From: Micromonospora globbae
GTDB taxonomy: Bacteria; Actinomycetota; Actinomycetes; Mycobacteriales; Micromonosporaceae
Assembly (NCBI RefSeq): GCF_003610785.1
Contig: NZ_RAQQ01000012.1
Coordinates: forward strand, 124,001 to 188,000
Reading direction: 5' to 3'
DNA length: 64,000 bases
Shown here: positions 8,316 through 16,290 of the stretch, piece after piece
Numbering within the stretch: position 1 is the stretch's first letter
Layout: each line of letters opens with the position of its first letter
The notes under the pieces: generated by a model
Databases searched by the model: none
What the model was told of the DNA's origin: nothing
Seen by the model: the letters and a program-made list of their open reading frames with translations, nothing else
Made by a program: the position numbers and the translations under genes

Positions 8316-8321
8316 CGCCGG

Positions 8322-9602
8322 GTGGAGTGGGCGGTGGCGGTCGCGGTGGCCGTGGCGCTGGTGGCCGGAGGGGTCGCCGGGCTGGTCCTGGCCAGGTTCC
8401 GGTCGGCGCCGCGCCGAGGCGACAGGTCGACGGGGAGCGTTGGCTCCCGGGTGAGCACGGGGAGGCCGGCGATAGGCGACGATCCACAGGTCGGGCTGGG
8501 CCGCCGCACGATCGACTCGCTCCGGGCCGGTGTCGTGGTGCTGGACCCGGACGACGTCCCGGTGCTGGTCAATCCCGCGGCCCGGGCCATGGGTCTGCTG
8601 CGCACCGGCGCCAGCCCGGGCTCGATCGCGCCGCACCCGCTGATCCGTACGCTCGCCGGCCAGGTCCGCCGGACGGGCATCCGCCGCGAGGTCGAGCTCG
8701 ACCTGCCCCGGGGCCGCGACACCGGCGGCGACAACCCGCTCGGCGTGCACCTGCGGGCCATGGGGGTCGGCGGAGGCTACATCGCCGTCGAGGCGGCGGA
8801 CGTGACCGAGTCGCACCGGCTGACCCGGGTACGGCGTGACTTCGTGGCGAACGTCAGCCACGAGCTGAAGACGCCCATCGGCGCCCTCCAACTGCTCGCC
8901 GAGGCGCTGCTGGACGCCACCGAGCCGTCCGGCGCCGCGCCGGACCTGTCGGAGGACATGGTGGCGGCCCGTCGCTTCGCCGAACGCATCCAGCACGAGT
9001 CCACCCGGTTGGGCCGGCTCGTGCAGGAACTGCTCGAACTGACCCGGCTCCAGGGCGCCGAGCCGCAGCCGGCCCCCGAGCCGGTCTCGGTGGACTGGGT
9101 GATCGCCGAGGTCGTCGACCGGACCCGCACCACCGCGGCGGCACGGGACATCGAGGTGCTGGTCGAGGGCGAGCGCGGCCTCACCGTGTACGGCAGCGAC
9201 AGCCAACTCGCCACGGCCGTGGCCAACCTGGTCGAGAACGCCGTGAACTACTCGGGCGACGGCACCACGGTACGGATCACCGCGCGCGGCGGCGAGGAGT
9301 ACGTCGAGATCGCGGTCGCCGACCAGGGCATCGGCATCGCCCCCTCCGACGTCGACCGCATCTTCGAGCGCTTCTACCGGGCCGACCAGGCGCGTTCCCG
9401 GGCGACCGGCGGCACCGGGCTGGGGCTGGCCATCGTGAAACACATCGCGAGCAACCATGGCGGACGGGTCGACGTGTCGAGCACTCTTGGTGGTGGATCG
9501 ACGTTCACCCTCCGGCTGCCCGCCCGTCCCCCGGAAGACCTCCTGACGACACTGCCGGCGGCTGGGATCGAGCCCGGTCCGGCCGAGCTTCGGCAGGTCT
9601 GA
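8322..9602 (+). CDS. senX3: Phosphate-responsive sensor histidine kinase SenX3
   Basis: 426-residue kinase pairing with RegX3 in inorganic-phosphate sensing. It has a single N-terminal membrane segment (about 4-24), a PAS-like region (about 60-150), the phospho-acceptor box FVANVSHELKTPIGALQLL with His180, then HATPase motifs NLVENAVNYS, DQGIGI and GGTGLGLAIVKHI. Mycobacterial SenX3 has two membrane segments; only one is evident here. GTG 8322 is supported by the TACGAT box 6 nt upstream. regX3 follows 22 nt later. Confidence 0.93.
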   Translation: MEWAVAVAVAVALVAGGVAGLVLARFRSAPRRGDRSTGSVGSRVSTGRPAIGDDPQVGLGRRTIDSLRAGVVVLDPDDVPVLVNPAARAMGLLRTGASPGSIAPHPLIRTLAGQVRRTGIRREVELDLPRGRDTGGDNPLGVHLRAMGVGGGYIAVEAADVTESHRLTRVRRDFVANVSHELKTPIGALQLLAEALLDATEPSGAAPDLSEDMVAARRFAERIQHESTRLGRLVQELLELTRLQGAEPQPAPEPVSVDWVIAEVVDRTRTTAAARDIEVLVEGERGLTVYGSDSQLATAVANLVENAVNYSGDGTTVRITARGGEEYVEIAVADQGIGIAPSDVDRIFERFYRADQARSRATGGTGLGLAIVKHIASNHGGRVDVSSTLGGGSTFTLRLPARPPEDLLTTLPAAGIEPGPAELRQV

Positions 9603-9624
9603 CAGCAATGGAAAGGAAACCCCG

Positions 9625-10308
9625 TTGAGCCGCGTTCTGGTGGTGGAGGACGAGGAGTCGTTCTCCGACGCCCTGTCGTACATGCTCCGCAAGGAGGGCT
9701 TCGAGGTCTCGGTGGCCGCGACGGGCCCGTCGGCCCTGACCGAGTTCGACCGGACGGGCGCCGACATCGTGCTGCTCGACCTGATGCTGCCCGAGATGTC
9801 CGGCACGGAGGTGTGCCGCCAGCTCCGTCAGCGCTCGCACGTGCCGATCATCATGGTCACCGCGCGGGACAGCGAGATCGACAAGGTGGTCGGCCTGGAG
9901 ATCGGGGCCGACGACTACGTGACGAAGCCGTACTCGCCGCGCGAGCTGGTGGCCCGGATCCGGGCCGTGCTGCGCCGGCAGAGCCCGGAGGCGACCGAGT
10001 CGGGCGCCCCCACGCTGGCGGCCGGCCCCGTGCGGATGGACATCGAGCGGCACGTGGTGACCGTCGACGGCGCCCCCGTGCAGCTGCCGCTGAAGGAGTT
10101 CGAGCTGCTGGAGCTGCTGCTGCGCAACGCCGGCCGGGTGCTCACCCGGGGGCAGCTCATCGACCGGGTCTGGGGCGCCGACTACGTGGGCGACACGAAG
10201 ACCCTGGACGTCCACGTGAAGCGTCTCCGCTCCAAGATCGAACCGGAGCCCTCCGCGCCCCGCTACATCGTCACGGTGCGCGGCCTGGGCTACAAGTTCG
10301 AGCCCTGA
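9625..10308 (+). CDS. regX3: Phosphate response regulator RegX3
   Basis: 227-residue OmpR/PhoB-class regulator phosphorylated by SenX3. The receiver domain ends near residue 120, with Asp52 in DIVLLDLMLPEMSG and the conserved Lys in VTKPYSPREL; the winged-helix DNA-binding domain (about 130-225) includes the RVWGADYVGDTKTLDVHVKR recognition region. It binds PHO-box repeats such as those upstream of senX3. The start is a rare TTG at 9625, chosen because GGAAAGGA lies at the right distance and MSRVLVVEDEES is the family N-terminus. Confidence 0.95.
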   Translation: MSRVLVVEDEESFSDALSYMLRKEGFEVSVAATGPSALTEFDRTGADIVLLDLMLPEMSGTEVCRQLRQRSHVPIIMVTARDSEIDKVVGLEIGADDYVTKPYSPRELVARIRAVLRRQSPEATESGAPTLAAGPVRMDIERHVVTVDGAPVQLPLKEFELLELLLRNAGRVLTRGQLIDRVWGADYVGDTKTLDVHVKRLRSKIEPEPSAPRYIVTVRGLGYKFEP

Positions 10309-10314
10309 CCGGCC

Positions 10315-10346
10315 CCGCCGGCGACGTCCGCGCCGAGCGCCGGCGG
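10315..10346. terminator. GC hairpin after regX3
   Basis: CCGCCGGCG (10315-10323) pairs with CGCCGGCGG (10338-10346), a 9-bp stem just past the regX3 stop and before the convergent next gene. Modest candidate terminator. Confidence 0.35.
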
Positions 10347-10411
10347 CCGGGTCGGGTCGTCGGCCGCCGGATCGCCTACCGGCGCGCCGGTGCGGCGCCC
10401 GCTCGGCCGCG

Positions 10412-11215
10412 TCAGGACGCGTCGGCCGGGTGCGGGGCGACCATGCCCTGACGGGAACGGGCCGCACACAGCTCGGCCAGCCTGGCGTACGCCGGCGCGC
10501 CGATGAGCGCGGTCAGCTCCGGACCGTAGGAGACGTACATCGGCTCGGTGCCCACGTGGGCGTCCGTCGAGGAGGTGCACCACCAGTCCAGGTCGTGCCC
10601 GCCCGCGCCCCAGCCGCGCCGGTCGAACTCGGACAGCGTGGACACCAGCACCTTCGTGTTGTCCGCCCGCTTGACCCACTCCTGGTCCCGGCGGATGGGC
10701 AGCTGCCAGCAGACGTCCGGCTTGTACTCCAGCGGGTGCACGCCGTCGCGCAGCGCCTGCGCGTGCAGGGCGCACCCGCCGCCGCCCGCGAAGTCGACGT
10801 CGTTGAGGAAGACGCACGGACCGTCCGCGTCGCGCGTGGCGGTCCGACGGGCCGGGTTCTTGCCGTCGATCGTGTCGTTCGCGGTCCAGCTCTTGAAGCC
10901 CCGGCGGAAGTGCTGCCACGTCTGCGGCGTGAGCCGCTTGACGGCGGCGCGTACCCGCTTCTCGTCGTCCGCGTCGGTGAAGAACGCGCCGTGGGAGCAG
11001 CACCCCTCGGCCGCGCGGCCGGCGATGATGCCGTGACAGCCGCGTCCGAAGACGCAGGTCCAGCGGGAGAGCAGCCAGGTGAGGTCCGCCCGGATCAGGT
11101 GGTCGTCGTCGGCGGGGTCGGTGAACTCGATCCACTCCCGGGGAAAGTCCAGGGGCACCTCGCGGCTGCGCGGGTCACCCGGGTCGTCCACCAGTACACG
11201 GAGCTCCGTCGTCAC
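10412..11215 (-). CDS. Conserved cysteine-rich protein (Rv0495c-like)
   Basis: 267-residue soluble protein of unknown function that matches the position of M. tuberculosis Rv0495c, between regX3 and ppx and antisense to both. Its eight cysteines occur in conserved-looking contexts: CVFGRGC (C54, C60), GCCSHGAFF (C72, C73), GPCVFLND (C134), GGGGCALH (C148), DVCWQLPI (C169) and WWCTSS (C213). This pattern suggests a zinc or iron-sulphur site, as proposed for DUF3109/YkgJ-type proteins, but the metal is inference. GTG 11215 is supported by a TACGCT box 7 nt upstream. Confidence 0.75.
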   Translation of the reverse strand: MTTELRVLVDDPGDPRSREVPLDFPREWIEFTDPADDDHLIRADLTWLLSRWTCVFGRGCHGIIAGRAAEGCCSHGAFFTDADDEKRVRAAVKRLTPQTWQHFRRGFKSWTANDTIDGKNPARRTATRDADGPCVFLNDVDFAGGGGCALHAQALRDGVHPLEYKPDVCWQLPIRRDQEWVKRADNTKVLVSTLSEFDRRGWGAGGHDLDWWCTSSTDAHVGTEPMYVSYGPELTALIGAPAYARLAELCAARSRQGMVAPHPADAS

Positions 11216-11222
11216 CCGGCCC

Positions 11223-11228
11223 AGCGTA
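11223..11228 (-). promoter_or_regulatory. -10 element, leaderless promoter of the cysteine-rich gene
   Basis: Minus-strand TACGCT ends 7 nt before GTG 11215, with no ribosome-binding site. It is about 50 bp from the divergent ppx promoter. Confidence 0.45.
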
Positions 11229-11276
11229 CGCCCGGTGGACCGTGCCGGCCCGCGAGCCGGCGAAACGTGTTGCCCC

Positions 11277-11282
11277 TAGGGT
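11277..11282 (+). promoter_or_regulatory. -10 element, leaderless promoter of ppx
   Basis: TAGGGT is followed by 6 nt and ATG 11289; no Shine-Dalgarno is present. Confidence 0.45.
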
Positions 11283-11288
11283 CGAGGC

Positions 11289-12233
11289 ATGCGACTGGGG
11301 GTCCTCGACGTCGGTTCCAACACGGTGCACCTGCTGGTGGTGGACGCGCACCACGGCGCACACCCGTGGCCGGCGCACTCGGAGAAGGTGGTGCTGCGGC
11401 TGGCCGAGCAGATCGGCCCGGACGGCGCGTTGACCGCGGCGGGCGCCGACGCCCTGGTCAAGGCGGTGAGCATGGCCAAGGCGGCGGCCGCCGGCCTGGA
11501 CACCGACGACCTGATCGCGTTCGCCACCTCCGCGGTGCGCGACGCCACCAACGCGCCCGAGGTGCTGGCCCGGGTCCGGGACGAGACCGGCGTACGCCTG
11601 GAGGTGCTCACCGGCGCGGACGAGGCACGGATGACGTTCCTCGCGGTGCGGCGGTGGTTCGGCTGGTCGGCGGGGCGGCTGCTGGTGCTGGACATCGGCG
11701 GCGGCTCGCTGGAGCTGGCCGCGGGGATCGACGAGGATCCGGCGGCCGCGGTCTCGCTGCCGCTCGGCGCGGGCCGGCTCACGCGGGAGCGGCTGGGGGT
11801 GACGCCGGACGACGACGGGCCGCCGCCGGCCGCGGCGGTCGAAAAGCTGCGGGAGTACGTGGACGGACTGCTCGACCCGGTGGTCAAGGAGATCGTCGAC
11901 GTGGGCTGGGACCGGCCCGTCGGCACCTCGAAGACGTTCCGCACCCTGGCCCGGCTGGCCGGGGCGGCCCCCTCGGGGGCGGGCCTGTGGGCCAAGCGCA
12001 GCCTCACCCGCACCGGGCTGGGCCAGGTGATCGGCTTCATCCGGCACATCGCGCCCCGGCAGCTCGCCGAGCTGGAGGGGGTCAGCGTGGGCCGGGCGCA
12101 CCAGCTGCTCGCGGGCGCGGTCGTGGCGGAGACGGTCATGCGCCGGTTGGACGTCGACAAGCTGAGCATCTGCCCCTGGGCGCTGCGTGAGGGGGTGATC
12201 CTGCGCCGGCTCGACCAGCTCGGACCGGGCTGA
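11289..12233 (+). CDS. ppx: Exopolyphosphatase / ppGpp phosphohydrolase family protein
   Basis: 314-residue Ppx/GppA-family phosphatase, which releases phosphate from polyphosphate or hydrolyses pppGpp. The actin-like ATPase fold is shown by the phosphate-1 loop LGVLDVGSNTVHLLVVD (3-19) and phosphate-2 loop DIGGGSLELAAG (135-146). It is a short form lacking the C-terminal HD-like domain of E. coli Ppx, as in the mycobacterial Ppx1 encoded at the same place (Rv0496). Linkage to senX3-regX3-phoU suggests a role in phosphate homeostasis; which substrate it prefers is not decided by sequence. Confidence 0.9.
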   Translation: MRLGVLDVGSNTVHLLVVDAHHGAHPWPAHSEKVVLRLAEQIGPDGALTAAGADALVKAVSMAKAAAAGLDTDDLIAFATSAVRDATNAPEVLARVRDETGVRLEVLTGADEARMTFLAVRRWFGWSAGRLLVLDIGGGSLELAAGIDEDPAAAVSLPLGAGRLTRERLGVTPDDDGPPPAAAVEKLREYVDGLLDPVVKEIVDVGWDRPVGTSKTFRTLARLAGAAPSGAGLWAKRSLTRTGLGQVIGFIRHIAPRQLAELEGVSVGRAHQLLAGAVVAETVMRRLDVDKLSICPWALREGVILRRLDQLGPG

Positions 12234-12295
12234 GCCGGCGTGGTGGTCCGACCGCTTTGCGGTCGCTCGTCACGATGCGGTGGGCGGGTCCGGGC

Positions 12296-12301
12296 TACCC
12301 T
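12296..12301 (+). promoter_or_regulatory. -10 element, leaderless promoter of the TIM-barrel gene
   Basis: TACCCT is followed by 6 nt and then GTG 12308, which fixes the start of the TIM-barrel gene. Confidence 0.45.
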
Positions 12302-12307
12302 GGCGGA

Positions 12308-13114
12308 GTGACGTCCCGAGTCCCGGTGCTCCTGTCCACCTCCTCGGTCTTCCCGGAGCGGACCGCGGCGGCCTTCCAGATGGCCGCGGCCCTCGGCTAC
12401 GACGGGATCGAGGTGATGGTGTGGACGGACGCGGTGAGCCAGGACGCGGGTGCGCTGGACGGCCTCGCCCGGCACTACGGCGTGCCCGTGCTCTCCGTGC
12501 ACGCCCCCTGCCTGCTGGTCACCCAGCGCGTGTGGAGTCCCGATCCCTGGGAGCGGCTGCGCCGCTCGGCGCAGCTCGCCGAGGCGCTGGAGGCGCCGAC
12601 GGTGGTGGTGCACCCGCCGTTCACCTGGCAGCGCGACTACGCCCGCAACTTCCGCGAGGGTCTCGACGCCGTCGCCGCCCGCCACCCGGACCTGCGTTTC
12701 GCCGTGGAGAACATGTACCCGGTGCGGATGGCCGGCCGGCAGTTCGTCCCGTACGTCCCGGGTTGGGATCCGACCGAGACGGGCTACCCCGCCTACACCC
12801 TCGACCTGTCGCACTGCGCCGCGTCGCACACCGACGCCATGGCGATGGCCGACCGGATGGGCGACGCGCTCGCGCACGTGCACCTCGGCGACGGCACGGG
12901 TGAGGGGCGCGACGAGCACCTGGTCCCCGGGCGGGGCACCCAGCCCTGCGCGGAGCTGCTGCGGTCGCTGGCCGGGCGGGGCTTCACCGGGTCGGTCGCG
13001 GTGGAGGTGTCGACCCGGGGCGCGCGCAGCCGTGAGGTGCGCGAGAACGACCTGCGCGCCGCGCTGGACTTCGCGCGCCAGCACCTGAGCACGCCGTCGC
13101 CGGTCGACGCCTGA
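12308..13114 (+). CDS. Sugar phosphate isomerase/epimerase-like TIM-barrel protein
   Basis: 268-residue xylose-isomerase-like (AP endonuclease family 2) TIM barrel. Metal- and substrate-binding strands are visible as GYDGIEVMVW, VVVHPPFTWQ, FAVENMYP, YTLDLSHCAAS, HVHLGDG and AVEVST. The same type of gene follows ppx in mycobacteria (Rv0498). The reaction is unknown; relatives act on sugars, inosose or endonucleolytic substrates. GTG 12308 is chosen over the upstream frame opening at 12257 because of the TAnnnT box 6 nt before it. Confidence 0.85.
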   Translation: MTSRVPVLLSTSSVFPERTAAAFQMAAALGYDGIEVMVWTDAVSQDAGALDGLARHYGVPVLSVHAPCLLVTQRVWSPDPWERLRRSAQLAEALEAPTVVVHPPFTWQRDYARNFREGLDAVAARHPDLRFAVENMYPVRMAGRQFVPYVPGWDPTETGYPAYTLDLSHCAASHTDAMAMADRMGDALAHVHLGDGTGEGRDEHLVPGRGTQPCAELLRSLAGRGFTGSVAVEVSTRGARSREVRENDLRAALDFARQHLSTPSPVDA

Positions 13115-13128
13115 CGCGCACACCACCC

Positions 13129-13158
13129 GGCGCCGGCGCCTCGCCGGGCGCCGGCGCC
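13129..13158. terminator. GC-rich bidirectional terminator
   Basis: GGCGCCGGCGCC at 13129-13140 pairs with the same self-complementary 12-mer at 13147-13158 around TCGCCG, between two convergent genes. Confidence 0.6.
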
Positions 13159-13230
13159 CGCACCGTATCGCAGCGGACGTCGCGGCCGGTCGCGGCGCCC
13201 GACGTCTCCGCCGGACGCCGCGACGGCGAC

Positions 13231-13815
13231 TCAGCTGACCGGGGTGAGCGACTCGGCGGCGGCCGGCCGGGCCGCCACGGTGGCCTGCTCGCCGATGGCG
13301 GCCCGCTTGCGCGCCCGGTGCGCGGCCACGTGGGAGCGGGTCGCGCAGCGCTCCGAGCAGAACCGGCGGCAGCAGTTGGACGACGTGTCCAGGTAGACGT
13401 TGCCGCAGCGTTCGTCGGCGCAGACCCCGAACCGGGCACTGCCGTACTCGCAGAGCCAGACGGAGAGGCCCCAGACGGCGCCGGCGAGGTACTCGGCGCT
13501 CACCGAGGCGCCGCGGCTGGTCACGTGCATGTGCCAGTCGCTGGAGTCGTGCCCCGAGATGCGGGGCTGCACCGGGTACGCCTCGAGCAGCGCGTTGAGT
13601 TCGGCCACCGCGTCGGCGTCCCGCCCCGAGGTGCCGTACTCGAAGACGTCACGCAGGCGCTTCTGCGCCCGCCGGAAGATCGCCAGGTCCCGTTCCGCGA
13701 CCTCCTCGCGCATCCACGCGCTGGAGTCGGGGAAGAGTGCCCGCAGGTCGTCGAGGTCGTCCAGACGGGCGTTGACGAGGTCAACCCCGGTCCGGGCGTA
13801 CGCGTCGAAGTTCAC
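13231..13815 (-). CDS. ABATE/CGNR-type zinc-finger protein
   Basis: 194-residue putative stress-type transcription regulator. The N-terminal two thirds match the ABATE domain; the C-terminus is a treble-clef zinc finger with cysteines in VCADERCGNVY and CCRRFCSERCATR followed by basic residues. In most relatives the signature is CGNR; here the last part reads CATR, so the name-giving residues are partly lost while the metal-ligand cysteines remain. GTG 13815 has a TACCGT box 7 nt upstream and no Shine-Dalgarno. It is downstream of the ATP-grasp gene on the same strand (19 nt gap) and may be co-transcribed. Confidence 0.85.
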   Translation of the reverse strand: MNFDAYARTGVDLVNARLDDLDDLRALFPDSSAWMREEVAERDLAIFRRAQKRLRDVFEYGTSGRDADAVAELNALLEAYPVQPRISGHDSSDWHMHVTSRGASVSAEYLAGAVWGLSVWLCEYGSARFGVCADERCGNVYLDTSSNCCRRFCSERCATRSHVAAHRARKRAAIGEQATVAARPAAAESLTPVS

Positions 13816-13822
13816 GCCCCCA

Positions 13823-13828
13823 ACGGTA
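13823..13828 (-). promoter_or_regulatory. -10 element, leaderless promoter of the CGNR-type gene
   Basis: Minus-strand TACCGT lies 7 nt before GTG 13815, inside the short gap after the ATP-grasp gene, so the regulator can be transcribed on its own. Confidence 0.4.
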
Positions 13829-13834
13829 GACGAC

Positions 13835-15001
13835 TCAGCCGGGACGCGGCGCGTCGATGTAGTGCGGCAGGAACCGTGCGTACCCGTCGGTGATGAGGCT
13901 TGTGCTCTCGCGGAGGCCCGCGCCGGCCGACTCGCCGTCGACGATCCAGCTCCCCAGCACCATCCGGTTGCCGTCGAACGACGGCAGCGGGCGGAACTCC
14001 TGGTAGCACCAGCCCTCGTCGCCGTAGATGCCCGGATTGACGATCTCCTCGGCGGGTGTGACGATCCGCACCGAACCGCCCTCCCGGCCGAGCAGCGGCT
14101 TGGCCACGTACTCGGACATGCCGCGCGGTGTGTCGAGGTACGCCGGGAGCAGGTAGTCGTGGCCCGGGTACAGCTCCCAGAGCACCGCGAGCAGCGCCTT
14201 GTTGGACAGCAGGAGCTTCCAGGCCGGCTCGATCCAGGTGGTGGGGGTGCCCGGTTCCAGCGCCAGCCGCCCGTACGGTTCGGCGAGCATCCACTCCCAG
14301 GGGTAGAGCTTGAAGCAGGTGGTGACCGGGGCGTCCGTGGCGTCGACGAAACGCCGCCCGTCCCAGCCGATCTCCTGGATCGGCAGCAGCTCGACGTCCA
14401 GACCGGCCTGGCGGGCCGTCTCGGCCAGGTAGCCGGCGGTCATGTGGTCCTCGCCCGTCTCCTCCTCGCTGGACCAGACCACGTGCACCCGCCGGTCGTG
14501 CAGACCCGCGCCGATCTTCGCCCAGGCGCCGACCAGGCGCTCGTGCAGGCTGTTCCACTGGTCCAGCTCGGGCCGGGTGTGCTCCAGCCAGTACCACTGG
14601 ACGATCGCCGCCTCGACCAGTGCGGTCGGTGTGTCGGCGTTGTACTCCAGCAGCTTCGGCGGCCAGCTGCCGTCGTACCACAGGTCGAAGCGGCCGTAGA
14701 GGGTCGGCGGCCGCTCCCGCAGGGACCGCGCCACCGCGTCGGCCGCCCAGGCCGGGATGCCGAACTCGGCGTACCGCCCGCGGGCCACGACGTGCTCCGC
14801 GGCGGCCACCGCCATGCGGTGCAGCTCCTCGGTCGCCTCCTCCAGCCGCAGCACCTCGTCCAGCTCGAAGGCGTACGCGGCGGACTCGTCCCAGTACGAC
14901 ATGACGCCGCCGTCGGGCAGCTCCGTGTCGACGTACACCAGCCCCTGCTCCCGGATGGTGGCGTCCCAGTCCGGGCGGGGGGTCACCCGCTCCCGGCGCA
15001 C
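13835..15001 (-). CDS. Glutathionylspermidine synthase-family ATP-grasp enzyme (YgiC-like)
   Basis: 388-residue member of the YgiC/YjfC group of ATP-grasp amide ligases related to the synthetase half of Gss. The conserved EYNADTPTAL segment (119-128), preceded by LYGRFDLWYDG, and the nucleotide-binding YVAKPLLGREGGS with Lys301 are both present; length matches E. coli YgiC. The reaction of stand-alone YgiC proteins is not established; amide ligation to a peptide or amine is inferred from the fold. GTG 15001 was chosen because it gives the family length and lies 1 nt past the stop of the lipoprotein gene (TGACGTG), implying translational coupling. Confidence 0.85.
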   Translation of the reverse strand: MRRERVTPRPDWDATIREQGLVYVDTELPDGGVMSYWDESAAYAFELDEVLRLEEATEELHRMAVAAAEHVVARGRYAEFGIPAWAADAVARSLRERPPTLYGRFDLWYDGSWPPKLLEYNADTPTALVEAAIVQWYWLEHTRPELDQWNSLHERLVGAWAKIGAGLHDRRVHVVWSSEEETGEDHMTAGYLAETARQAGLDVELLPIQEIGWDGRRFVDATDAPVTTCFKLYPWEWMLAEPYGRLALEPGTPTTWIEPAWKLLLSNKALLAVLWELYPGHDYLLPAYLDTPRGMSEYVAKPLLGREGGSVRIVTPAEEIVNPGIYGDEGWCYQEFRPLPSFDGNRMVLGSWIVDGESAGAGLRESTSLITDGYARFLPHYIDAPRPG

Positions 15002-15002
15002 G

Positions 15003-15272
15003 TCAGCCGCCGCAGGAGGCGAGGTGGGTGCCGAAACCGCCGCGCTCGGGCACCGCCGCGGGCGCCGGGTCCGACCCGGTCCGCTCGGCGGACGGGGCGG
15101 GTACGCGCATGGCCAGCGCCACCGTGTCGCCGCCGCCCTCCGGGCCGAGGGCGCAGTCGTCATCGTCGTCGTCGGAGGTCAGGTTGCAGCCGGAGAGGGC
15201 GAGGGCCAGCGCCGTGAGCGCGCCGAGCTGAACGGAGGCCGACCGCAGCCGGCGACGGGGGTTGCGTTCCAC
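15003..15272 (-). CDS. Small lipoprotein with C-terminal RGGFG motif (YgiB-like)
   Basis: 89-residue product: basic n-region (MERNPRRRLR), hydrophobic stretch LGALTALALALSG, lipobox LSGC with Cys29, an Asp run (34-39), a Pro/Ala linker and a C-terminal RGGFG (77-81) followed by THLASCGG. Position upstream of an ATP-grasp gene, the lipobox and the RGGFG ending recall E. coli YgiB (DUF1190), whose gene precedes ygiC. The rest is too short and divergent to assign by eye. GTG 15272 gives a typical lipoprotein N-terminus; GTG 15302 or 15299 are alternatives. It overlaps no other gene and is coupled to the next. Confidence 0.65.
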   Translation of the reverse strand: MERNPRRRLRSASVQLGALTALALALSGCNLTSDDDDDDCALGPEGGGDTVALAMRVPAPSAERTGSDPAPAAVPERGGFGTHLASCGG

Positions 15273-15345
15273 GGCATCGTTGTAACCGATCGGTGCCACC
15301 ACCGTGGCCCCGGCCGCCCCCCGGCGCGCGCGCCCGCCCGGGCGT

Positions 15346-15351
15346 TACGCT
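15346..15351 (+). promoter_or_regulatory. -10 element, leaderless promoter of proline dehydrogenase
   Basis: TACGCT is followed by 6 nt and ATG 15358; no Shine-Dalgarno is present. Confidence 0.45.
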
Positions 15352-15357
15352 CGGCTC

Positions 15358-16278
15358 ATGCTCCGTTCCGTCATCCTCGCCGCCTCCCGGTCATCCCAGG
15401 TCGAGCGGCTCGTCGCGACGGCCCCGTACACGCGGGACGTCGTGCGCCGGTTCGTGGCCGGCGCCCAGACCGACGACGCGTTGCGCGCGACCCGCGCTCT
15501 CGTCGCCGACGGCCTCGCGGTCACCCTCGACTTCCTCGGCGAGGACACCGTCACCCCCGAGCAGGCCAACGCCACCCGGGACGAGTACCTGCGGCTCCTG
15601 CGGCTGCTGAACGAGGCCGGCCTCACCCCCGCGGCCGAGGTGAGCGTGAAGCTCTCCGCGCTCGGCCAGATGTTCGACGAGCAGCTCGCGTACGACAACG
15701 CGCGGGCGATCTGCGCGGCGGCGGACGCGGCGGGCACCACGGTGACGCTGGACATGGAGGACCACACCACCACCGACTCGACGCTGGACATCCTGGCCAA
15801 GCTGCGCAAGGACCACCCCGGGACCGGCGCGGTGCTCCAGGCGTACCTGCGGCGCACCGAGTCCGACTGCCGCGAGCTCGCCACGGCCGGCTCGCGCGTG
15901 CGGCTCTGCAAGGGGGCCTACCGGGAGCCGGAGTCGGTGGCCTACCAGTCGGCGCACGAGGTGGACAAGTCGTACGTGCGGTGCATGAACATCCTGATGT
16001 CCGGCGACGGCTACCCCATGCTGGCCACGCACGACCCGCGGCTCATCGCCATCGGCGAGGACCGGGCGCGCTGGTTCGACCGGGGGCCGGACCGGTTCGA
16101 GTTCCAGATGCTGTACGGCATCCGCCCGGAGGAGCAGGCCCGGCTCGTGAGCGAGGGCTACACGGTGCGCACGTACGTCCCGTACGGCGACCAGTGGTAC
16201 GGCTACCTCATGCGCCGGCTCGCGGAGCGCCCGGCCAACCTGGCCTTCTTCGCCCGCGCCCTTGTCTCGAAGAAGTAG
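15358..16278 (+). CDS. Proline dehydrogenase (monofunctional)
   Basis: 306-residue FAD-dependent TIM barrel that oxidises proline to pyrroline-5-carboxylate, feeding electrons to the respiratory chain. PRODH signature strands are all visible: VSVKLSALG, LDMEDHTTTDSTL, QAYLRRTESDC, RLCKGAYREPESVAY (FAD/substrate lysine and arginine), LATHDPRL and FQMLYGIRPE. It corresponds to the single-domain bacterial enzymes; the partner P5C dehydrogenase is not in the window. ATG 15358 is supported by a TACGCT box 6 nt upstream. It is divergent from the lipoprotein/ATP-grasp pair. Confidence 0.93.
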   Translation: MLRSVILAASRSSQVERLVATAPYTRDVVRRFVAGAQTDDALRATRALVADGLAVTLDFLGEDTVTPEQANATRDEYLRLLRLLNEAGLTPAAEVSVKLSALGQMFDEQLAYDNARAICAAADAAGTTVTLDMEDHTTTDSTLDILAKLRKDHPGTGAVLQAYLRRTESDCRELATAGSRVRLCKGAYREPESVAYQSAHEVDKSYVRCMNILMSGDGYPMLATHDPRLIAIGEDRARWFDRGPDRFEFQMLYGIRPEEQARLVSEGYTVRTYVPYGDQWYGYLMRRLAERPANLAFFARALVSKK

Positions 16279-16290
16279 CCCGGGGCGGGT

